Below, in pieces: positions 44,596 through 55,359 of a stretch of 64,000 bases of DNA; within the stretch, counting starts at the first letter, position 1; every line of letters begins with the position of its first letter. The stretch spans positions 24,537,315 through 24,601,314 of the forward strand of contig NC_045141.1 in NCBI RefSeq assembly GCF_008831285.2. Reading direction: 5' to 3'. A model generated the notes under the pieces. That model was given only the letters and a program-made list of their open reading frames with translations, was not told the origin of the DNA and searched no databases. The translations under genes were made by a program, and so were the position numbers. The DNA comes from Nymphaea colorata (taxonomy: Eukaryota; Streptophyta; Magnoliopsida; Nymphaeales; Nymphaeaceae).

Positions 44596-44988
44596 AAAGC
44601 TGCACGATGAGTTGAGCAACTTGATCTCTGCTCAAACTCAACTCGTTTGTTAAACGTTGAAGCCAAAGGCTAAACTTACGGTTTGAACGAGTTAAGCTCG
44701 AGTTCTATATGCACAGCTTGATCAAGCTTGCTTGGGGTCATCAAGAGCTATATATGTAATCCTATTCATTACCTATTGCAATATAAGATGCCTTTTGGTG
44801 TAATGGACATCTTTTTGAGTTTTCAAGTGAAAGTCCTCTGTTCAACTTTTTTATTATTTGGCTCGAGCTTACACTGATCCATGTTGGAGCTCTGTTGAAC
44901 TCGAGTTCAAGCCAGGTATACCATGACTGCTTCAAGTTTGAGCTGCCTAAGCTTATGTCAAACTTTGCTCGTGTACATCCCTAATAGC
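44596..44988. mobile_element. MITE-like element with CACGA/TCGTG ends
   Basis: The left end AGCTGCACGATGAG and right end TGCTCGTGTACATCCCTAATAG match the plant repeat type that ends in AGGGGTGTACACGAGC. The centre is rich in AGCTCGAG/CTCGAGTT words. Inside it (44788-44855) a tRNA-like stretch, TTGGTGTAATGG followed by CCTCTGTTCAAC, may be a nested SINE fragment. Boundaries are approximate. Confidence 0.5.
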
Positions 44989-45353
44989 GAGAAGTTGTTC
45001 TTTGTTCAGGTCATAGTAGCTTAATTCCATGGCTTTCTACTTGTGAACCAGCGCTTGCGTTCTGCTTGTTTGAGAACATGATGATTGTTGCCATCTCCTG
45101 TAGCATCTTGGATTTGGTCAATTTGCTCCAATGGCGGCAAAGAACCAACGAAGTGCGGAATCAATAAACTTTGGGAAGTAGATTACTGAAGACAATTAAG
45201 AATATCATTTTAGACCAAAACAAGTTCTGTTACTAACTAGAAGTGATCATACAGACGATCATGATTTTGTTATTACTGCCATAAATGAATTTAATGCTGC
45301 ATTGGATGATCATCCTTTATCAAATGCACAAGGAGCAGTAATATTTACGCATC

Positions 45354-45690
45354 TCAGCACTTGCTGTGTCCGTCCTCCATGATCCCCTTGACTGCTTTCT
45401 CCATCTTATCGGCTAGCACCACTTCCTTTGCGTTCCCTCACTCTCCCACCACCTTCAGCACCCCGGTAACGAGCTGCACATTAGAGGCCGTTCTGAGTGC
45501 AACGGCTACGTTGCCAGCGGCATGCCCATACCCAGCTTCTCTCAATGCATGAGTTCCATCCAGTAGCTCGGGAATCCACCCACTGCAGCATGACTCGGTA
45601 GCTGCAGTTGTGGAGCTCATCCTCTCACCACCAGACGAGTCCGGCAACCCGCTTCTCGAACCCCTCAGGCAACTGGATCTCAGGCTCGAC
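45354..45690 (-). pseudogene. Decayed UDP-glycosyltransferase fragment (C-terminal part)
   Basis: Read on the minus strand, EPEIQLPEGFEKRVAG is followed by recognisable pieces of the PSPG box region (GWNSCIE) and then VQLVTGVLKVV, in at least two different reading frames, with in-frame stops. After the stop, KEVVLADKMEKAVKGIMEDG continues the family pattern to a final TGA. These pieces line up in order with the last 150 residues of the intact UGT at 61429-62829 (PEIRLPEGFQKRVAG, GWNSCMES, AQLVTEVLKVG). The N-terminal two-thirds are missing. It is a dead copy of a zeatin O-glucosyltransferase-like gene, in the opposite orientation to the intact one. Confidence 0.85.
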
Positions 45691-45853
45691 ACTTACTCCG
45701 CGATGATGTCGAACCTGTCTGGGAATCCTTGACCCCTGAGCCCAAGCCCAGTGGCTAGCTGTGCAACCTATGCTGATGACCACAAGGTTGATAGAGATGC
45801 AAACGAGACAGCCGTTCCGCCTGTCCATGGAACACAATCGAACGACCTTTAAG

Positions 45854-46028
45854 GGCAGTAGTGGAGCGAGAATTTTTTTTTTTTGGAGGGGCACTCGTTC
45901 ACAGATTTTTGTTTACACTATGTATATAACAGAACAAATATTTGAAAATGTCAATACATAAATAAAAGACATTAAAGGACTGGTGTGGGCAAGAGCCCAC
46001 ACCAGCCCATATGTACCTCTGCCTTTGT
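45854..46028. mobile_element. GGGGCGGA-type MITE-like element, copy 3
   Basis: Starts GGCAGTAGTGGAGCGAGAAT and ends TACCTCTGCCTTTGTC, with a palindromic GTGTGGGC-(4)-GCCCACAC near the right end. The terminal words are of the same kind as in the two elements near 6.1-6.7 kb, although the centre differs. It directly abuts the next MITE. Confidence 0.5.
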
Positions 46029-46033
46029 CTAAG

Positions 46034-46178
46034 GGGCTGTTTGGTAATGAGAATAGTTTCTTATTGTTTCATGAATCTGCTTCAAAGACTAAAGCATATT
46101 CATAGAGCTTTGTAACATAATGTTTTATGAATCTGCTCGCAGATTCATGAACAAACTGTTACCGTAACCAAACAGCCC
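46034..46178. mobile_element. 145-bp MITE with perfect 12-bp terminal inverted repeats
   Basis: The left end GGGCTGTTTGGT (46034-46045) is the exact reverse complement of the right end ACCAAACAGCCC (46167-46178). The interior has further complementary words (ATGAATCTGC / GCAGATTCAT) and is non-coding. The terminus resembles the GGGCTGTTTGG ends of common plant hAT/foldback MITEs. No target-site duplication could be seen at the present ends. Confidence 0.8.
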
Positions 46179-46949
46179 TCAAACACAAATGACTGTTCTG
46201 ATCGGTTGGTCGTCCAATTCAAATCTGGGTACAGTTAATTGACAGTCTGGTAAGCAGCCTCGCGGTTGAAGTAATGTCAAGATTGCAGCATGGTCACAAT
46301 TGTGACAAGTTTTACATAAAGACATTGCGTAAGTGCAGAAAGAAATAAGGCATGCTTGGTGAAGTATATCCTCCCGTCCTTGATCAGTGGATGGTTGATC
46401 CACTTAACATCCCTTGTTGCAGACAAGGTGGATCCCCGACAAACTATTTTCTGGGCAATGGCTTCCAAATTCCGATCATACTCTACCAGGCTAATACACC
46501 ATATAAGGGAATAAAAATGGGCCAACTGAATTGCATAGCTATTCGAAGAAGGTATTTATTTGAAGAAAATGGGGTAAAAGTGTTTCTTCCATTGAACTTC
46601 AAATGTTAAGTACAAATAAACTCTCTTGAACTTTTATTTTTCGTAGACGGTTACAAATATATACGTGATTAAACGCTTATGGAGGACAATATTTGGATGC
46701 CGGAGATGAAAGAACGCTGACTCGAAAAAAAGACCGCCAATAAGAAATATAACTAGATTGTTCCCTTGCTTGTAATTCTAAATGTGTCGACCGTTGCGCC
46801 AAAAATCCTCAATACTTTGCAAAATGCCTGTGAGTGATTTTCATTTCTCCCCCGTATCGGATACATAGATAGAAGCCGATTTATTTTCACTCCTCTTCAA
46901 GCGGAGAAGACGGAGAAAGTCTCTCTTTCCCTCCCTCCCTCCCGGGAAG

Positions 46950-49900
46950 ATGATGTGCAGGTACGCAGAACTTGATACTCATCATAATTACATTATTCTC
47001 GTCAAATGGTTTGTATCAACTTAGTATTTGGTGAACGGCCGGTCATTTGAAGAAGAGCCTGCGATTTGCGAGATCACGCCTCGTTTTGTCGATGGGTTCG
47101 CTGAACTACGTTCTATATTTTTTTATCTGGTTGGTTGCCTGCTTGCGCTCCCGATTGTGGTGGTGATTTTGGTTGATTCCTTGATGTGTTCATGCTTTAT
47201 TATCGGTTCTTTGGAATAGGCTTGTTTCGAGAAGATTGGTAGCGGCATTTCGTGGTAGGGACGTCCCAAGAAGGGCGTTCGCGTCCGATGGTGCTACGGT
47301 TGAACCGAGTTTGGGCCCTCAAACGCGGGATGATCATGTAACTACTCGTCACTTCTGCCTGGTCCTTTTGTTGTTCTATTTGGTCAACTTTGATCCTTTA
47401 GCGCTCTCGATTTCTTAGAACTTCTGTTTGACCTTCAATCTGATTAATGTAGTTTGTGAATAGCTTGCAAATACCTGTGCAGCTTGAGTGGAGTAACCAG
47501 AAAATTACAGTTGACTTGCAAAAATTTACAGTTAGGATTTTTTGGATGAGTCACTTCTCCAGAAATGTGAGTCATGGTGCCTACGGTATTTACCTGCACA
47601 ATCGAATATCTCATCTGACCCTAAATTTTCTCGGTGAAAGGGCAAACTTTATAACTGTTCTTAGAAAATCGTGATACGGATTTGAAATTGAGGCATTTGA
47701 GCCTGGAAGTCCTCGGAGTGAAACTTAGAACTATTCAGTTCAGCATCCTGGAACGACAAGATCCTTGATCTCCGTTTGCTTTGTAATAGTGTCCCCTATA
47801 TAAGAGATGGCATGAAGGCAGAGGGCAGTCGATGGATTTGAAATTTTAAGCCTGAAAATCCTTGGTTAATATGTCCAGTTCATAATTTTGAACCATGAAA
47901 TGCTTGGACTTCATTGGGTGGACGTTACCTATGCAGTATAAAAATTTGACCCTAGCGGTTACTTGAAAAAAAGTTCCATAATGTATTTGTTTATTTCTTT
48001 TATAGGCCAATTTCATATCAACACTCATGTTATAACTTTCCTAGTCCACGTTTATCTCATCGCTGACAATGACATAATTTGTGCAGTTACCCTAAAAACA
48101 TACATGAAAAGCTAGTATAAGTACAAAAAAGAACAGATACTCTTGGGCCAACGGCCTATACATAGCATGGACTACTTGGAAAGGGGAAGTGAAAACACAG
48201 AAACAGGGTTGCTTTTTCTTTATGCCATGATACTCGTTCATCTTTAACCATCAGTTTTCTATCACAATTCCTTTTCCTTGATCTTTAAAAAGTGACCTTT
48301 ATGGACTGACATGTTCTGCAGGGAGAACCAAGACCAAGTCATATGGATCACGTTGACTGTTTTGATGTCGCTATTGTTGGAGGTGGCATGGTTGGCTTAG
48401 CTCTAGCTTGTGCACTTTGTATGTACTACTCCTGTCTTATGATATTTGATGTGTGAATCTGTTTTCTCTTTAGTCCTTTTTATGCATTTTTTTTTTGCCT
48501 ATGCAAGCTCTCCTCAGGCAGCGATATATTTGCCTTATCATTTTCTTTTAGCAAATGTGTGCATGATTTGATTTCTAGAATGAAAAGCTGAACTTAACTG
48601 TATCTTCATTTATTTTCTTATTGAAATGTGGTTGATGGTTGAATTATTCCTATTTTATTGTTTGAAATAGAGCACCACTGGATTTGAATTCAGACAATTC
48701 TAATAGGCATAATGATGCAGTTTTAAGGAGTGAAGCTCTGTCTTATTTCCATGGGATTTCAGTATATCTTTGCATGCTAGGCATATCCTACTTATTGCTG
48801 AAGAGAAGAACTGAATCTGTTCTTATTTTTCTGAATTTGTATATTATCCCCATGTATGCTGCATCTTTATATACTGGGGATAGCAGATCCGATATATCAT
48901 ATAGTCTGTGTATCTTGCTCTTGCTCCTGTTTCATTTATCACAACATAATTCTAGTGTTCCTTCCTAAACTGGCCTTCTCATGTGCTAAAACTCAAGGTG
49001 ATAAAAGTTTTCGGTGGCTTAGTCTATTGACTCTATTTACAGCAAGGTTTCTGGTGATCGATTTTTACATTTTAAGAACCTTTTAACTGCTTCTGTGAAC
49101 AAATGGTCTGGATAGGTAGGATGGAACAGGAACGGGCAGGAAAGAGATAAGTGTCCATCTATTGTACTGAGCTCCAGGATTCATTTCCTAGATAATCTTA
49201 AAATATCTCTAAAAAATTTCTCACATAGCAACAAAAAAAATTATTGCTATAGGCTCATGATTGAGATCACTTGTAAATATTTGTTTAAGAGTCCTTTGAA
49301 GTTAATGGTGCCATCATAGCTTCATGAAGGGAAAAAAAAAACTTTTCCTGTTCACATTTATTGGTCTCTAGCATTGAGGGCTAAGGTATCTGATCATGCA
49401 TACATGAGCATGATTTTGTGCCCATATCATGTCATATCTAGCTATTTTATTTTACTTTAACCTTTTCCTAATCATATTTTCTCTTATTCTGCCATGACGT
49501 GCAGCTAGTATGCCCTTGACAAGATCTTTGAGAGTTGCGATAGTTGATGGCAATCCTTTCCTGTTGAGGCCACCCACCATAAACAATGATCTTCCTGATC
49601 CAAGAGTTAGCACATTGACTCCTGCAACAATCTCTTTTTTTAAAGGTAACCAACTTTTCTTTCACTTTTGTTGGTGACATATTACTGATGAGTCTTGCTC
49701 AAGTTTTCAGATATGCTCATGATGTATGAGTATGATTCTTCAAGAAAGAGAAGTAGAATTTTTGTGCTTGTACCCTAAGTCACACAGATACTGGTATGGG
49801 TATGGGTACCTGGGCAGGGGTGGTATGGACACGGCAATTTTAAAAATTGTGGATACGGGGATACGATAAGGTATATATACGTATATATATGTGTGTGCAT

Positions 49901-52900
49901 AATGATATGGTGATACAAGGCATACATACATATATATAACTGTTAGATATTGGGTATGGGATCAAGGGTCAGGTCCACTGGACTGACCCGATAACATCTA
50001 TAAATAGGGGGAACGACCAGAAGGAGGGTTATCGCAGAAATTATTGGTGTTTCCTCTGGGAGGGAATCCCTATTCTGGGATTAGGGACTGGTTGGCGTGA
50101 GTTTCTCAAGGGCTGGGCTGGTGAATGTTGGTACTGGTTAGCAGAGGCTAACAATAACATATGTGTGTGTGCATAAGTCCACAAAAAAATATACAAAATT
50201 AATACAAAATGGGCGAGGAAAATGCAAAACAGGGAAAAAAAATATGTTTTGGAGTATTTATATGCAAAGATAATATTCAAAACTTCAAAATTAATGTGAA
50301 AAATGCAAAAATTAATATCCATGTTATAAAAATGTGTCTAAGTGTGTTGCAGTAACAGGCTAACAGCATCCAGTTGTCGGAGTGTCAAAACAGAAACGGC
50401 ACCATTTTGCCGTATCCATGTGACTTAGATGTAATATTTTCATGTGAAATATTTAAGTTTACTGGCATGATTGTCTACCAAAAATTGTAACTGGCTGTCT
50501 CATTTAATTTTTATTTGGATGTTTCAGCAACAAACACTGAATATCTCTTCTTATTATGCAAATGTGTTCTAAGTGAATGTGTGATAATGCTGTTATGCAT
50601 TTTTTTTTGTTGGTTCCTTTGTTACAGATATTTGTGCTTGGGATTTTATTCAGCACCATAGGCATGCTTTTTTCAGCAAAATGCAGGTAAACTTTCCAAT
50701 AATTACATCATCTTAGTGTGCCTTCACCTAAGTTGGTTGCTTCTTTTTCAGAATTCAGACAGCTATGTTTTACAGACTAGTAATTGTGGAACAGTTGGTA
50801 TCCTATTATTTGAGTGCTTATTGACCTAAGATCTTGTTGGTATAATTTTGCTGCTGGATATATAGTTGTTGCTTAGTCCTACCAGGTTTACTCCTTTTGC
50901 TTATCGTGGAGTAATATATGAAGAAAAAGAGAAAAAAGCAAACAGTGAAGACCACTCTTTTGAAGTATTAAGGAGCAAATGAACCTGCTTTCTGGGTTCT
51001 GCTTGCGCTTTTTTTCACATAGTGGTTGATAAAAAATGAAAATTGATGTGCTTGTGATGTGGGTGATGGATATGATGTGCAGTAACTTAATCGGATATTT
51101 TGGTGAAGATGAACATTGTCAAGATGTTTAATGAGGGAAAATGTTTGTGGCTTGTGATACTGACGTCATCCTAGTAGGAAGAGAGCATTTGCCCATGCCA
51201 CTCTGGTCATTTGCAATGTTTGAAAAGTATATAGAAAGCAATATGCTAAGCGATGCATATCTTCTTGACTGCATAACTAGTAGTCGCATGCTAAGATTGA
51301 ACTGCAGTACCACATGGAGCAAGAAAATAAAAGGATAAAGAAGAGAAAGATTTTTTTTTCTATAATATGAGGCGGGAGACTTGAGAAGGCAAATAATGAG
51401 TAAATAAGATATCCTGCTTTCATGATTGTACCAGATATATAATATAAACTTGGGCACAAAAACAGAAAGATTTGATCAATATTAGTTATATTCACTAGAT
51501 ATCTAAATGTTTTCATCAATTATCTTCATTGTTTTAGAGGCAAAAGGTTCTTTGTTTAATTGTTTTGTTTTAAGTAAAAGTAATTGTTAAGGCTAAAACA
51601 AGCTCAGGGCAGTTGTTAGTTGCTCTTAAACCAAATGGCGTATTGTAGAAACAGTAAAAACGAGGGAACGAGAAACGAACTCGGATGTAACGTGGAAAAC
51701 CCTTCAACTAGAGGAAAAAAACCACAGGTAAGGAAGACTGGTGCCCACTAGCTACCAGACACACTCTCTCATAGATTTTCATTCTTACCCAAAAATTAGG
51801 GTTACCAAGATATAAGTAGAGCCTCAACAGGCCTAAACAGGAGCACACACTGGACGGGGTCCAGACCCAGACCCGTACATTAAAACACGTCAACACGTAT
51901 GACTCATCTGCTCTTGGTTGTAGACTTTTTCTCTTTCTCTGTCACACTCACTGACACTGAGAAACATGCACACAGAGAGGGCCTAAAAATTTAAAGTTTC
52001 AGATTTAATTTTGCTAGAGAAAAGGAAATACCCATAACTAAAGAAAAAGTAATGAAGCAGACTAGGAACATGCCTATCAAGTCAGTTGCTGTTTGGCTTG
52101 GTCGGATCACCGAGCCAACCTGATACTTCTTCAAATCTGGTTGCCACCAATTGGTTAACATATTCTGTACATCAGGCTTCTTCACTTCTCTCTACCGGGT
52201 GAACTGTCTTTTAACAATTTTTCCTGTGCAGAAATTTGAGAGGACTTTTACTTACCATTCTTGGATCCTCTTTTCAGGTGTGGGATTATACTGGATTGGG
52301 GTACACCAGGTACAGTGCAAGGGATGTGGACAGTGAGATATTAGGGTAAGGAGGTTTTGATTTTCATTTCGTCCAATAGGCAACTATCATTCTCTTTCCT
52401 ACTTTTTTTTTTTTTTGAAAAGCTTATTTTGTCTCTGGGCAAAATTTTGCAGTTGTGTAGTTGAAAATAAGGTGATCCTTGGCTCCCTTTTATCTTGCCT
52501 ACAGGTACTTGTTGTAGTGGCATTTACTGGCAGCTTTTGTTTTTCCTGCTTTTTGTGTGTTAGCTTGTGTAGAGATGTTTCCCAAGTCTCTGCTCTGTAT
52601 TCTGTCATTGTACGCATCAAGTTGATTTTTTTAGTAACTATTGCTGAAGATGCTTTGTGATGGCCAAGATTTCATATATATATATATTTTCTGTTAAATG
52701 TGGATTGGCAAGACTTTTCCCTATAAATACAGCTTAATCTGTCTACTTTATTTCATCATATGATGTTCAAAATTGTGTTGAGACTTGAGTATTTGCAGAT
52801 TGTTTTAAGATTCCATCATTACATGTAATTTTCTTTCACTTGTTTAATTTTTTTATTTATCCCTTATGATATTGAATCTCACCAGAATGCAGGTCTCCAA

Positions 52901-54362
52901 AAGGCAATTTACCCTGCCAAATTGACCTCCATGGTGCTACCTTCTTGTCAACCATCCTTGGAGGGTGCAAAGTCTTCCCATCCCGATCAGAATAATATGT
53001 CATATGAAGCAAGCAGGAAGAGAAATGTGCAGCAGTTTGAGCAACAGGGTCACTTGGTAAAATTGGATTTAAGTGATGGTACTAGCCTTTACACGAAGCT
53101 GGTGGTAATACTCAATCTCCATCTCTACATTTTCCTCACTTTAATCTGAATATGTTATTTATATAAATATTAATGGTTAATAACTTGGTTCATTATTAGT
53201 TTCATGTGCCTTTTTTCTAGGAAGTTTCATGGCTGCATATGTCAGTTTTAGCTCTCTAAGATTCTCTTGATAATTTTCTAGGTTGGGGCTGATGGTTCCA
53301 AGTCACGAGTTAGGGAGGTAGCTGGTTTTAAAACGACTGGATGGAACTATTCTCAGGATGCAGTAATATGTACTGTGGAACATGCTTACGAGAATGACTG
53401 TGCTTGGCAAAGGTTTCTACCTTCTGGCCCGCTGGCACTTTTACCAATAGGTGACAGATTCAGCAACATTGTTTGGTCAATGACTTCATATGAAGCATCA
53501 ACTCATAAGTCCATGAGTGAAGTTGATTTTGTAAACGCTGTAAATAGCGCATTGATTCATGGATATGGACCACATCCAGGATCTACTGCTCGCAAAATTA
53601 GCTTGGACAGTTTTTTTGGAGGGATGGGAACAACACAGTCTGATTTTGAAATTCCACCTGAAGTTCACAAGTTGGTCACTGAGAGGTTTTCATTTCCTTT
53701 ATCTTTGATGCATGCACGTGATTATGTGTCAAACAGAATAGCACTGGTTGGTGATGCTGCTCATACTATTCATCCTTTGGCTGGTCAAGGGGTTAACCTA
53801 GGATTTGGTGATGCACATGCATTGGCAAAGGTTCTTGCCGAAGGCATCTTGGTAGGCAGTGACATTGGAGCGGTATGGACTCTTTGCCGGTCAGCTTACT
53901 GTTTTTTGTTGCATTTTTTTTCCCTGTTGGCGGCTTTCCAAGGGGGAGAATGGTATTACTTACATCAAAGGAGCCTCAAGTCAAGATTGGAGTGATAGTT
54001 TCTTTCCAACTTCTGTATTTGCTAAACAAGAAAAATCTGTTTACTTTTACATAGTTTCCTTGCATGATAGTTTCTTTGATTCCGTGGGTATCTCTCTCAT
54101 ATCATTCTGTGTCAAAAAAATAATCTAAATCTCCGGTGAAGCGCAGGTCTCCTTATTGAAGAAATATGAAAAAGAGAGGAAGCTTGCAAATCTCACAATG
54201 ATGGCGATCATGGATGGATTTCAGAAGGCTTTCTCAATTGATGCTGCACCATTGAATATTCTTCGAGCCATTGCATTCCAGAGCGCTCAACATTTTGGCC
54301 CTCTCAAAAGGAACATAATCTCATATGCAATGGGCGAGAAGAAATTACCGTTGTTGTTTTGA
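46950..54362 (+). CDS. COQ6: Ubiquinone biosynthesis monooxygenase COQ6, mitochondrial
   Basis: Ten coding exons: 46950-46960, 47220-47337, 48322-48418, 49505-49645, 50628-50686, 52278-52345, 52453-52504, 52886-53104, 53282-53872, 54147-54362. They give 523 aa. COQ6 is a flavin-dependent hydroxylase acting on the ubiquinone ring (C5 in yeast) at the matrix face of the mitochondrial inner membrane. The first 43 residues (MMCRLVSRRLVAAFRGRDVP...) are Arg-rich and nearly free of acids early on, as in a mitochondrial presequence. Flavoprotein signatures follow: the dinucleotide fold VAIVGGGMVGLALA (GxGxxG at 63-68), the VGADGSKSRVRE motif (about 256-267) and the FAD ribityl-binding GDAAHTIHPLAGQG (about 412-425). 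All introns are GT-AG and in phase. The first coding exon is only 11 nt. Intron 4 contains a solo LTR; intron 5 is 1.6 kb. The exon 8 donor could shift by 3 nt. Confidence 0.96.
49941..50153. mobile_element. Solo LTR (213 bp) in COQ6 intron 4
   Basis: It starts TGTTAG and ends CTAACA (TG...CA with 6-bp inverted termini) and is flanked on both sides by the identical 5-bp target duplication ATAAC (49936-49940 and 50154-50158). An internal CTATAAATAGGGGG would be the LTR promoter TATA box. No primer-binding site, internal region or second LTR is present, so it is what remains after LTR-LTR recombination. The small LTR suggests a short (TRIM/SMART-like or Copia) element. Confidence 0.9.
51650..51900. 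mobile_element. Probable retroelement remnant in COQ6 intron 5
   Basis: A stretch with GGAACGAGAAACGAACTCGG, TAACGTGGAAAACCC and AACAGGCCTAAACAGG words, GC-richer than the rest of the intron, resembles LTR fragments found in plant introns. No termini, target duplication or coding sequence can be shown. Confidence 0.3.
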
Positions 54363-54730
54363 CTGTTATTGTGGGCGGTTGTTTCTGCGACATTTTTCAG
54401 TGACAAGGAGACTTGCGGAGCATTTAACGAACTTGACTTCAAAAGATACGTTTGTCGTATGCCAAGTTGTCAGTTTGATGGCATAGAAGATGAAACAGAG
54501 AAGCGGTGCCGGGCAAGTTGAATTTAATTAGCTTGTATTCCCCCACGTATATTACTTTGTAAAAATAGCTTTACGTATAGCCTCCTCGAAGGATTCAATT
54601 CATATGTTGAACTTCTTAAGTAGAATTCTTGGATGGACTATAATATTTGTATGTTGATTTTCATTTCCTTTGCAGCAGTCAGATTGACATAGTTCAAAGT
54701 TTTAAAAATATCTTATATATATATATATAT

Positions 54731-54845
54731 AGGAAAATTAGATGGTGACTTGGTCATCTAATCAAGACTGTCTAATCTAATATGATGGATAATTACAAGA
54801 AAAACAAGAAAAAAATTGATAGACATTTTCGTTATTTAGTATTAA
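54731..54845. repeat. Dispersed AT-rich repeat, copy B
   Basis: ATAGGAAAATTAGATGG after a TA run, then AATATGATGGATAATTAC, AACAAGAAAAAAA and GTTATTTAGTATTA, the same order of blocks as at 12120-12275. The copies are clearly diverged. The shared TA-rich left flank may be part of the element. Confidence 0.6.
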
Positions 54846-55268
54846 TGCATTTTTTTATTGTTTTCCTTTAAACCAGTCATTTGCTTCAAAGATACAATTC
54901 TGATTAAATGACTCTAAATAGCTAAAGTCATTATTCATTCAAAGCATGTATATATAGTAATCTAAACGATGTCGAATTATTTAAAAGAATCTCAGCCTGA
55001 TTCAAGTGAAGTGAAAAGCAAAAACAATGACATGCAGCCAGCTTTAATCATGCAGCTCGTCTTCAGTCTGGTCGGCGAAATCTCATTTCGACTTTGTCAA
55101 ATGCTTTTGGGAACCAGACGCGAGCAGCTTCTCAGAGCGTAAAAATGACAATGATTATGCCTAAACAACTTGGCTCCCGCCAGCTCACTTTGATTAGAGC
55201 AACATGTAAAATAAAATGATAGAGGCCTGCCACGGGCCCAAGCGATTCCTGGCTGACAAGAGACGGGT

Positions 55269-55280
55269 GAAAAAGGAAAA
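55269..55280 (-). terminator. Pol III terminator of tRNA-Phe
   Basis: On the minus strand, TTTTCCTTTTT begins seven bases after the last tRNA base. The first T4 run is the expected stop for RNA polymerase III and the T5 run is a backup. Confidence 0.8.
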
Positions 55281-55286
55281 CCGAGA

Positions 55287-55311
55287 TGCGGTGAGCGTGG
55301 ATCGAACACGC

Positions 55312-55354
<43 letters not shown>

Positions 55355-55359
55355 CCCGC
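55287..55359 (-). tRNA. trnF-GAA: tRNA-Phe (GAA), nuclear
   Basis: A 73-nt intronless cytosolic tRNA-Phe. It starts GCGGGGATAGCTCAGTTGGG and ends CTCACCGCA with discriminator A and no encoded CCA. The anticodon GAA is at 55324-55326 in the loop CTGAAGA, with anticodon stem CAGA/TCTG. The T-arm CGTGTTCGATCCACG gives a good B box (GTTCGATCC), and TAGCTCAGTTGG is the A box. The acceptor stem has one G-A mismatch (pair 5-68), which from memory is also found in sequenced plant tRNA-Phe. A CAA triplet lies immediately upstream, as is usual for plant Pol III tRNA genes. Confidence 0.97.

Larger units (their letters stand above)
44247..46949. other. Repeat-rich interval with UGT pseudogene
   Basis: Between the plastid protein gene and COQ6. 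From left to right it holds the short 3' flank, a GCTCGAG-word MITE-like element, the decayed UGT fragment, a GGGGCGG-type element and a MITE with perfect 12-bp terminal inverted repeats. From 46179 to the COQ6 start I see only short ORFs and the probable COQ6 leader, with CT-rich sequence just before the ATG. Confidence 0.6.
54363..55286. other. COQ6 3' flank and intergenic DNA
   Basis: Contains the probable COQ6 3' UTR, then copy B of the dispersed AT-rich repeat (54731-54845) after a short TA run. No gene was seen. Confidence 0.6.
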
